From assembly GCA_903937385.1 (NCBI GenBank), contig CAIZZF010000010.1, positions 124,001-188,000 of the forward strand: DNA of 64,000 nucleotides, read 5' to 3'. Positions 53,179 to 60,478 of the stretch are shown in pieces (the first letter of the stretch is position 1; every line of letters starts with the position of its first letter). This stretch comes from an uncultured Holophagaceae bacterium. GTDB lineage: Bacteria; Acidobacteriota; Holophagae; Holophagales; Holophagaceae. Both the position numbers and the translations under genes were made by a program. The notes under the pieces are model-generated. The model ran no database searches. It had not been told where the DNA came from and saw only the letters and a program-made list of their open reading frames with translations.

Positions 53179-53399
53179 CCAGGCTCTCCGGTCACCTTCT
53201 CCTGCATGGCTGTGGCCGTGGGATCGAAACACATGATCCCGATCCGGCCCGGATGTTGAGCCCAGAGGCGAGCAGCCTCCTCCCAGGTAGCGTGGACCAT
53301 GTGCGGCCTCCTACCCGCAACGGAGACCTTCAGGCGGCCCTCGCTGTCGATTACGGGGTGATTGCCATCAATGAGGCGGTGAAGTTCGTCTACGTCCAT
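53175..53399 (-). CDS. Hypothetical protein (74 aa), first gene of the cassette
   Basis: ATG 53399 with GGAG about 11 bp upstream. The product is compact: M-D-V-D-E-L-H-R-L-I-D-G, a basic middle (V-S-V-A-G-R-R-P-H-M), then W-E-E-A-A-R-L-W-A-Q-H-P-G-R. No family recognised. The three genes after it overlap by ATGA or GTGA. Its promoter must lie in the gap 53400-53581, which holds no other gene. Confidence 0.55.
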   Translation of the reverse strand: MDVDELHRLIDGNHPVIDSEGRLKVSVAGRRPHMVHATWEEAARLWAQHPGRIGIMCFDPTATAMQEKVTGEPG

Positions 53400-53581
53400 G
53401 GTGATAGAGGCTCCAAGCGATCTTCTGTATTACACGTCAGCTTGTGTAGGCCCTATGTGGAAGTTCTGGCGACATGATTCAAGGAGCGCAGCACCAGGAG
53501 ACCGGTGATGACTGCATTCACATCGGTAAGGCCACCGGCCCCCTGGTGCTCAATGGATCGGGATCACATCGGCCTGACGGC

Positions 53582-54103
53582 CTAGGGGGCGAAGGTCCTG
53601 GCCTCTACCTTCTTCTGACCCTGGTCCCCAGTCGGAGCCGCCACCCGTGGAGAAGAACTCGGCAGGAGTGTTACCTCGCCAACACCGGTCGATAGAATCG
53701 AGAGGGCCATCAGTCTGAACATGGCCAACTGGGCGTCCGCAGCAACGCGGGTTGTAACACCTTCGAGGTCTCCGAGCACCACTTGAACAAGGGGTATCGG
53801 GGAATTGAAGAGATGCCCCTTGTCATAGGAAATCAGGGCTTTCCCAGCATGGACAGAGAGATGGATAGCCCATCCATAAGCCGCGTCGCTGCATCGCCAG
53901 GTAGCAAAGACCATCGGCAGGCCGAGAGGTTGAATACGGGGGTTCCAGGGGTCGTCAAAGGCCTCTCGCACTTGTTCCGCCAACGCTGGGGCCAGTGAAG
54001 GGGTTGATTGCATGGTGTGGTTGAGCAGCCGAGCGATCGTCGCTACGGCCTCTACAGCGACATGCATCCGATCTTGCATCCTGGTCTGAACGAAGTCGCT
54101 CAT
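53582..54103 (-). CDS. Hypothetical protein (173 aa)
   Basis: ATG 54103 lies one base after the stop of the HTH gene, so the two are a unit. The product is mixed helical and beta (M-H-V-A-V-E-A-V-A-T-I-A-R-L-L-N-H, L-V-Q-V-V-L-G-D-L-E-G) with a disordered basic tail. No family recognised, and no signal peptide. Its partner is an excisionase-like DNA-binding protein. Confidence 0.6.
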   Translation of the reverse strand: MSDFVQTRMQDRMHVAVEAVATIARLLNHTMQSTPSLAPALAEQVREAFDDPWNPRIQPLGLPMVFATWRCSDAAYGWAIHLSVHAGKALISYDKGHLFNSPIPLVQVVLGDLEGVTTRVAADAQLAMFRLMALSILSTGVGEVTLLPSSSPRVAAPTGDQGQKKVEARTFAP

Positions 54104-54104
54104 C

Positions 54105-54356
54105 TTATAGCTCCTCGATCTTTTCGGTCTCAGGCTCGGGCTTCGGCGAGTTCAACCAGATGTCGCGGAGATAGTCGTTGATGGCCTCAGAAGGGTAGAG
54201 GACCAACCCCCTGGGTGAAACGCGGATATGAGCTGGGGCCGCTCCCTCCTTGCGGAGCTTGGCCAGTGCCCTCGTGCTGATGCCGAGATACTTGGCACAT
54301 GTCTTCTCTGGAACCCAGAAGTCAAAAATGTAGTCTTCCTCAGGGCTGTTCTGCAT
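54105..54356 (-). CDS. Excisionase/AlpA-like helix-turn-helix protein
   Basis: ATG 54356 has GGAG close upstream. The 83-residue product contains F-W-V-P-E-K-T-C-A-K-Y-L-G-I-S-T-R-A-L-A-K-L-R-K-E-G, a winged-helix/MerR-type HTH as in Xis/AlpA proteins, followed by a wing (I-R-V-S-P-R-G-L-V-L-Y) and a helix with Y-P-S-E-A-I-N-D-Y-L. It would bind island DNA to direct excision or control transcription. The DNA just upstream carries phased repeats that are a plausible binding site. Confidence 0.8.
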   Translation of the reverse strand: MQNSPEEDYIFDFWVPEKTCAKYLGISTRALAKLRKEGAAPAHIRVSPRGLVLYPSEAINDYLRDIWLNSPKPEPETEKIEEL

Positions 54357-54867
54357 GGCTCCTCCGATCGTTGAGGGCGGGGATGTGGGCCGCCTCACGA
54401 TCGGATCTGAAAGTTCGGTTTTAACTTTACTGACCCTGGGCAACCCAATGTCAGCCAGGTGCAGCCAAGGGCACCCCAGCGCAGCCAACTGCGTAGGTGC
54501 GAAGTCAGACAATTGTTTTTTAGAATGTCTCCCCTGGGATTGCTAGCTATCCCAGCCACAGCAGGACCAGAGTGCCTTCCTGCTGTGCGACGCCCCTGCC
54601 TTGACTTGAAGGTCAGAGCGCCACCTGTGGGCATAAGTCTTTGGTCAGTGCCTGTCGCCTTGAGTGATGTATGAAGGGATCATGAAGCCCGCCACCCATG
54701 CTGGCCGGTGCCCTGGTGGTCAAGGAAACCTACCCTGACGGAACCAACCCTGGCCTCAATCACTCTGCTGGAGGGCGGGGATGGCCTGCTAAAATGAACG
54801 AAATTATCGACATACCTGCCCTGTCCCATGGCTCCCAGACACGGAATTAATTGAAAGAGTGCTCTTC
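54357..54867. promoter_or_regulatory. Intergenic control region with phased CAGCCA-type repeats
   Basis: No gene is supported between the HTH gene and hsdM, which diverge. At 54443-54489 five similar units (CAACCCA, CAGCCA, CAGCCA, CACCCCA, CAGCCA) start at about 10-bp steps (54443, 54454, 54464, 54473, 54484), so they lie on one face of the helix. The rest (54500-54840) shows no clear structure. Confidence 0.6.
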
Positions 54868-57132
54868 ATGAAGAACCTCGACACCTTCAAGCAACAGGGC
54901 GACGTCATCTGGGATATCGCCAACCTCCTCCGTGGCCCCTACCGGCCACCGCAATACCGACGGGTGATGATCCCCCTGGTCGTCCTACGCCGCCTGGATT
55001 GTGTGTTGGAAGCCAGCAAGGCTGCTGTCATCACCATGCACAAAAAGCTCAAGGCCGATGGCAAATCGGACGCGGACGCCATCGAGAAGACCATCAACCA
55101 CAAGTTCGGCCTCACCTTCCACAACACCAGCGACTTCACCTTCGACAAGCTCCTGGGCGACCCGGACAAGTTGGCCAGCAACCTGATCAACTACATGGCT
55201 GGGTTCTCCTCCCGTGCCCGGAAGATCATTGAAAAGTTCAAGTTCGAGGAGGAGATCGAGAAACTGGAAGAAGCCAACCGGCTCTTCGAGGTCATCAAGC
55301 GGGTCGCCGCCATCGACCTGCACCCGGATGCGATCCCGAACATCGGCATGGGCTACCTCTTCGAGGATCTGGTCAGGCGCTTCAATGAGCAGGCCAACGA
55401 GGAGGCCGGGGACCACTTCACCCCCCGCGAAGTGATCGGGCTGATGGTCAACCTCCTCTTCACCCATGACGACCTGGTCTACAAGCCAGGCAAGGTCATC
55501 AAAATCTACGATCCCACCTGTGGCACCGGCGGGATGCTGTCGGAGTCCGAGAAGCTCATCAAAGATCCCGAGACAGGCCTGAACCCCACCGCCACCCTTG
55601 GGCTCTTCGGCCAGGAATACAACCCCGAGTCCTTCGCCATCTGCGGGTCCGATCTCATGATCAAGGGCGAGGACGTGAAGAACATCGCCTTCGGGGACAC
55701 CCTGGGCACCGGCAAGACCAAGGACGGCTACGTTGACGGCGATGGTCACCCGGATGAGCAGTTCCACTACATGCTTGCCAACCCTCCCTTCGGGGTCGAG
55801 TGGAAGCCCGAGAAGGATCACGTCACCAAGGAGCACAACGAGTTCGGCTTCAACGGGCGGTTCGGTCCCGGCCTGCCCCGCATCAACGACGGGGCGCTCC
55901 TGTTCCTGTTGCACATGATCTCCAAGATGCGCTCCGCCACCGACGACGAGGGCTCGCGCATTGCCATCGTCTTCAATGGCTCGCCGCTCTTCACCGGCGA
56001 CGCGGGCAGCGGTGAGAGCAACATCCGCCGCTGGATCATCGAGAACGACATGCTGGAGGCCGTCGTTGGGCTCCCCGACCAACTCTTCTACAACACCGGC
56101 ATCTCCACCTACGTGTGGATCGTCACCAACCGCAAACCATCCAACCGCGCCGGGAAGGTCCAGCTCATCAACGGCACCGACTTCGCCTGGAAGATGAAGA
56201 AGAGCCTGGGGGATAAGCGCAAGAAAATCGGCGACGGCGCTGAGGGCTCCCCCAATCACATCGAGGTTCTGACCAAGCTCTACGGTGACTTCCAGGACGG
56301 TGTCCGCATGACCGTGGGGGAGATCCAGACCAACATCGACCCCAAGCGGGACCAGGCCAAGAGCCTCCCAGTCAGCAGGATCTTCGACAATCAGGAGTTC
56401 GGGTTTCTCAAGATCACCGTTGAGCGCCCCCTGCGTCTCAACTTCGCGGTGACCGACGAGCGGATCGACCGCTTCAAGGCGAGCACGTCTTTCATGGCCC
56501 TGGCCATCTCCCGGAAGCGGAAGAACAAGCAGAAGATGGAGGAGGAAGTCCTCGCAGGGGAGGCTGCCCAGGCCGCCATCCTGGAGGTGCTGGATGGGTT
56601 GAAGCCCCGGTTCAACGCCGGGCAGGTGACCAAGAACCGGGAAACCTTCCAGAAGCTGTTGGCCGAGGCATTCAAGAAGGCGGACATCACCATGGACGGG
56701 CCACTCAAGAATGCCCTCCTGGCCTGCGGCAGCCTCGGCGAGAAGGACCCCTCAGCCGACCCTTGCACCGATGCCAAGGGCAAGCCCGAACCCGATGCGG
56801 ACCTGCGGGACACCGAGAACGTGCCCTTGCCTTCCGGCATCGCGCTGCCGTTACCCATCGACTACGAGGGCAAGAAGAACAAGGGGAAGGTAGACGCCAC
56901 CGCCTTGTTGGACTTGGTGCAGGACCACTGCGAAGCCTACCTCAAGGCCGAAGTTTTGCCCTATCGCCCGGATGCCTGGATTGACCACAGCAAGATCAGG
57001 GTCGGCTACGAGATCCCCTTCAATCGGCACTTCTACCAGTATGAGCCCCCACGTCCCCTGGCCAAGATCGAGACCGACATCAAGGACCTGGAGAGGGAGA
57101 TCATGACCATGCTGGAAGCGGTGACCCTGTGA
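54868..57132 (+). CDS. hsdM: Type I restriction-modification DNA methyltransferase subunit HsdM
   Basis: A 754-residue adenine-N6 methyltransferase. The SAM motif is D-P-T-C-G-T-G-G near residue 215 and the catalytic motif N-P-P-F near 305, after an N-terminal helical HsdM_N domain. Longer than many (about 500 aa) because of a C-terminal extension with a basic region. It needs an HsdS subunit for DNA recognition. Start is ATG 54868, with GTG 54859 also possible; the next gene overlaps its stop by GTGA. Confidence 0.94.
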   Translation: MKNLDTFKQQGDVIWDIANLLRGPYRPPQYRRVMIPLVVLRRLDCVLEASKAAVITMHKKLKADGKSDADAIEKTINHKFGLTFHNTSDFTFDKLLGDPDKLASNLINYMAGFSSRARKIIEKFKFEEEIEKLEEANRLFEVIKRVAAIDLHPDAIPNIGMGYLFEDLVRRFNEQANEEAGDHFTPREVIGLMVNLLFTHDDLVYKPGKVIKIYDPTCGTGGMLSESEKLIKDPETGLNPTATLGLFGQEYNPESFAICGSDLMIKGEDVKNIAFGDTLGTGKTKDGYVDGDGHPDEQFHYMLANPPFGVEWKPEKDHVTKEHNEFGFNGRFGPGLPRINDGALLFLLHMISKMRSATDDEGSRIAIVFNGSPLFTGDAGSGESNIRRWIIENDMLEAVVGLPDQLFYNTGISTYVWIVTNRKPSNRAGKVQLINGTDFAWKMKKSLGDKRKKIGDGAEGSPNHIEVLTKLYGDFQDGVRMTVGEIQTNIDPKRDQAKSLPVSRIFDNQEFGFLKITVERPLRLNFAVTDERIDRFKASTSFMALAISRKRKNKQKMEEEVLAGEAAQAAILEVLDGLKPRFNAGQVTKNRETFQKLLAEAFKKADITMDGPLKNALLACGSLGEKDPSADPCTDAKGKPEPDADLRDTENVPLPSGIALPLPIDYEGKKNKGKVDATALLDLVQDHCEAYLKAEVLPYRPDAWIDHSKIRVGYEIPFNRHFYQYEPPRPLAKIETDIKDLEREIMTMLEAVTL

Positions 57133-58127
57133 GCGCCGAGGTCATCCTCTACCGGACGGACGATGGCAAGGCCCTGGTGCAGCTTCGGGCCATGGGGGGG
57201 AGCGTGTGGCTCTCCCAGTCGGAAATCGGTGAACTCTTTGCCACAACCAAGCAGAACGTCAGTCTTCACATCCGCAACATATTCAAAGAAGGCGAGTTGA
57301 CAGCCGATTCAGTGGTCAAGGAATCCTTGACAACTGCCGCTGATGGCAAGAACTACCGCACCCAGTTGTATCGCCTAGAGATGATCCTGGCGGTGGGCTA
57401 CCGGGTGAAGGGTCTACGTGGCACCCAGTTCCGTCAGTGGGCCACCGGTCATCTGGCTGAATACCTCATCAAGGGTTTCGTCATGGACGACGAGCGCCTC
57501 AAGAACCCAGGCGGCTGGGACTACTTCGATGAACTCCTGGCCCGCATTCGGGAGATCCGGGCCTCCGAAAAACGCTTCTATCAGAAGGTCCGCGACCTTT
57601 TCGCCCTCAGTGCCGACTATCAGGCCGACGACCGGAACGCCCAGCTCTTCTTCGCCGAGGTGCAGAACAAGCTCCTGTTCGCCGTGGCCCAGAAGACGGC
57701 TGCCGAGATCGTGGTATCCCGGGCCGACCCCGCCTCTCCCAACATGGCCCTCACCACCTGGAGCGCCACCCGGGTGCGTAAGAGCGACGTCATCATCGCC
57801 AAGAACTACCTGAGTGCCGATGAGGTTGACACCCTGAACCGCCTCGTTGTGATCTTCCTGGAGCAGGCCGAACTCAGGGTCAAGGAGCGCCAGCCCCTCA
57901 CCCTCGACTACTGGCGGCAGAACGTGGACCGCCTGCTGGCGTTCAATGACCGCCCCGTGCTGAGCCACGCCGGGAGCATCAGCAACGACGACATGAAGCT
58001 CATCGCCTACGACCGCTACGAGACCTTCGACCAAAACCGCCGGGGGACGGAAGCCCTTGCCGCCGACGAGGAGGACCTGAAGACCCTCGAAGCCGTCGAG
58101 AAGCAGGCCAAGCGAGGCAGGAAGTGA
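57129..58127 (+). CDS. RhuM-family protein
   Basis: A 332-residue member of the RhuM (virulence_RhuM) family: L-S-Q-S-E-I-G-E-L-F-A-T-T-K-Q-N-V-S-L-H near 30 is a predicted HTH, then Y-R-L-E-M-I-L-A-V-G-Y-R-V-K, Y-L-I-K-G-F-V-M-D-D-E-R-L-K, and a helical C-terminus. RhuM was named from Salmonella but its role is unsettled; relatives occur often inside type I restriction operons. GTG 57129 overlaps the hsdM stop and its own stop overlaps the hsdS remnant, so it is a true operon member. Confidence 0.88.
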   Translation: MSAEVILYRTDDGKALVQLRAMGGSVWLSQSEIGELFATTKQNVSLHIRNIFKEGELTADSVVKESLTTAADGKNYRTQLYRLEMILAVGYRVKGLRGTQFRQWATGHLAEYLIKGFVMDDERLKNPGGWDYFDELLARIREIRASEKRFYQKVRDLFALSADYQADDRNAQLFFAEVQNKLLFAVAQKTAAEIVVSRADPASPNMALTTWSATRVRKSDVIIAKNYLSADEVDTLNRLVVIFLEQAELRVKERQPLTLDYWRQNVDRLLAFNDRPVLSHAGSISNDDMKLIAYDRYETFDQNRRGTEALAADEEDLKTLEAVEKQAKRGRK

Positions 58128-58383
58128 CCTACCGGGCCTACCCTGACTATTGCCCCAGCGGTTCCAATGCGCTCGGCGAGCTTCCTACTACCTGGAAGGC
58201 CAGGCGACTTCGTTTCCTTGTTCATGGGATCGACCAAGGCTGGAGCCCCCGGGCAAGCAACGTGCCTGCCGAGGGGGACGAGTTGGGCGTCCTGAAGCTC
58301 AGCGCCGTGAGCGGCGGCCACTTCGATGCCAGCGAGAACAAGCAACTAGAGGAGATCCCAGAGGGCCAGGTTGTCCTGTCACC
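58124..58383 (+). pseudogene. hsdS: Truncated hsdS (N-terminal remnant)
   Basis: GTG 58124 overlaps the RhuM stop by GTGA, the normal start of an hsdS gene. About 85 residues match the HsdS N-terminus: L-G-E-L-P-T-T-W-K-A-R-R-L-R near the start, and a sequence ending E-I-P-E-G-Q-V-V-L-S, inside the first target-recognition domain. Near 58378-58384 the sequence changes abruptly to hsdR in a different frame. The second half of hsdS is missing, so no functional specificity subunit is made here. Confidence 0.8.
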
Positions 58384-59388
58384 CAGCCCCTGCTGCACAC
58401 CATGTATGTGGACAAGAAGCTCACGGGTCTCCAGGCAGTGCAGACCCTCTCCCGGCTGAACCGGACCACGGTGGGCAAGGAGGACACTTTCATCCTCGAC
58501 TTCCGCAACAAGCCCGAGGAGATATTCAAGGCGTTCAAGCCCTACTACGAGGACACGCCCACGGACCCCCTGACCGACCCGCAGCATCTCTATCGGCTCC
58601 AGCATCAGATCGAAGAGACCAAGCTGATCTTCGAGGAGGAGGTCAAGGCATTCGCCGCTGTCTACTTCAAGCCAACCCGCAAGGAGACCGTCCAGGACAA
58701 CGCCCAGATGAATGGCATCCTGGACCAGGCCGTGGACCGGTTCAAGGAGCGCCCCGAGGACGAGCGCGAGGACGCCAAGGCCCTCCTGGTGAACTTCCGC
58801 AACATGTATGGCTTCCTGTCACAGGTGATCCCCTATCAGGACTCGGACCTGGAGCAGCTCTACACCTACCTGCGGTTCCTGCTCACCAAGTTACCCAAGC
58901 GGGAGACTGGGCCGGGCTACCACCTGGAAGACGAGGTCGAGCTTCAGTATTACCGGCTGCAAAAGATCAGCGAGGGGCAGATCGACCTGACCTCCGGTGA
59001 GGGCAAGCCCTTGAAAGGTCCCAGCGACGTGGGCACCGGCCAGGAAGACTACAAGATCGCCCTGTCCGAACTCATCGACATCCTCAACGAGCGATTCGGC
59101 ACGGACTTCACCCAGGCCGACCAGCTCTTCTTCGATCAGATCCAGGAGGAGGCCATCGAGAGCGACACCCTCCAGAAGGCGGCGGCGGCCAATTCCAAGG
59201 AGGACTTCCGCTACGTCTTCGAGAAGGCGTTCGAGGGCTTGGTCATCGACCGCATGGAAGGCAACGAGGAAATCTTCACCCGGCTCATGGGCGACGGCGA
59301 ATTCAGGAAGCTGGCCCTGGAGCACCTGCTGCATAAAGTCTATGGAGCCTTGAAGCCCCCCAAGGACTTGGCCGTCACCGGGGCCTGA
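58384..59388 (+). pseudogene. hsdR: Truncated hsdR (C-terminal remnant)
   Basis: About 335 residues in a frame other than that of the hsdS remnant match the end of HsdR: Q-P-L-L-H-T-M-Y-V-D-K-K-L, then A-V-Q-T-L-S-R-L-N-R-T (end of the motor domain), and a helical C-terminus with E-A-I-E-S-D-T-L-Q-K and A-F-E-G-L-V-I-D-R-M. The nuclease domain and most of the helicase motor, expected upstream (full length about 1000 aa), are absent. It could only be translated from an internal ATG such as 58402. Confidence 0.85.
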
Positions 59389-59768
59389 TCGCTTTCACTA
59401 GAGACGCCAGGTGCCGCCAGGTAGGTCGGGTTCGCCATCACCCACCAACGGGTTCACCGACACGAGCCACACCAGGCCCCTGCGTTCTGGAGGAGGGTGG
59501 GAGGGTGATAGCAACATCTGTCCTGGTTCACCTAGACCCCAACGCAGTCGCCAGATCAGGGGCAGGTGGTCGGGGCAACCCTTGAACGAACAGGTCGAGA
59601 TGAGAATCATGCGTAGACTCGCGTCAACAGTGGATCCAGGTGCCTACATTTTGAAAACTGGATCAACACTTACGTGTAGACAGGGGCTTCAAAGGCACTT
59701 TCAGACCGCAGGTATATTTTGCAAGTATTGATTTCTGGCTAGTTGCACGTTTTTCCACGTATATTACA

Positions 59769-59792
59769 AGATATAGAAGATGGTAATGCTGC
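59769..59792 (+). repeat. Direct repeat, left copy
   Basis: 24 bp that match 61447-61470 with one mismatch (GATG-G-TAATGCTGC here, GATG-T-TAATGCTGC there). The copies are 1678 bp apart in the same orientation and enclose the end of the non-coding region, the start of the next gene and its RuvC-like domain. Confidence 0.85.
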
Positions 59793-59850
59793 CCTGTGTA
59801 ATCTGTTTTCACTTATAGATGGGTTCAGGGGTGTGGGGGCAAGGGAAGAA

Positions 59851-59990
59851 AGCGGGGCTTTGCCCCTGCACCCCAGGTTCGGCTTCGCCTCACCCTGCAA
59901 CCAAAGCAGCGGGGCTTTGCCCCTGCACCCCAGCTCGGCTTCGCCTCGCCCCTGCCCCCAATAGCGAAGGCTCCGCCTCCCTGCACCCAA
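59851..59990. repeat. Small palindromic repeats (GGGGCTTTGCCCC type)
   Basis: An exact 26-bp unit occurs at 59851-59876 and 59908-59933, 57 bp apart. Each has a GGGGC-TTT-GCCCC hairpin and is followed by TCGGCTTCGCCTC. A partial third unit (GGCTCCGCCTCCCTGCACCC) ends near 59990. Together they form a row of short hairpins. Confidence 0.75.
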
Positions 59991-60478
59991 CAGAACCGTG
60001 GTCGTCGCGACCATGTCCATCCTGTCCCCTGATAGGTATGCCCTCCCTGTTGCACAGGAGATGAGCTGACTGGTCCCCACCAATGGCCTGTTGATGCCGG
60101 AGGGTTCGATGACACCTTGTCTGTCAGCCCTGCCCCCTCCGTCCGCTCCTGGCGCTTCCCTGGGAAGCCAACCCCTCGTTACTGAACGCCAGCAGAAGGG
60201 GGAGGTTCACAGAGGCGATGTCGAATCGTCCCCATTCATGATGCGGAGTCTTCCTGCCTGACCGGACGCCCACGGTGCAGGCACCGCCCAGCACAACCCT
60301 TGGGAACACCCCAGCGGTCACTTCGGAATGCATTCTAGTGGATTTTTTTTGGTGGCGAACAGGAGCCCGAATTGCCCTCTACTCCTATCCTGGTTGATGT
60401 AGACGACAATTTCGTTACGCATGAAATAATTCAACTTAATCATTGACCAAGCTCGCTTGCGGCGCTAGATTTAGGGTC

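Larger units (their letters stand above)
59389..60478. other. Long non-coding region with small palindromic repeats
   Basis: No gene is convincing in this 1.1-kb stretch. From left to right: 59389-59760 shows nothing clear and becomes AT-rich towards its end; 59769-59792 is one copy of a direct repeat (separate entry); 59851-59990 holds small palindromes (separate entry); and 60100-60478 shows nothing clear apart from the promoter needed by the next gene. A small open frame (59743-59964) runs through the repeats and is doubtful. The region could hold a structured RNA. Confidence 0.5.

Noticed and set aside
54443-54489. CAGCCA units read as a CRISPR array
   Set aside because: Units are 6-7 bp at 10-bp steps, far too short and dense for repeats and spacers, and no cas gene is near.
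59743-59964. Small plus-strand frame through the palindromic repeats, with D-I-E-D-G-N-A-A like the RuvC-like gene's linker
   Set aside because: The similarity is the 24-bp DNA repeat itself; the remainder encodes repeat-derived Gly/Ala/Leu/Pro sequence and has no clear ribosome binding site.
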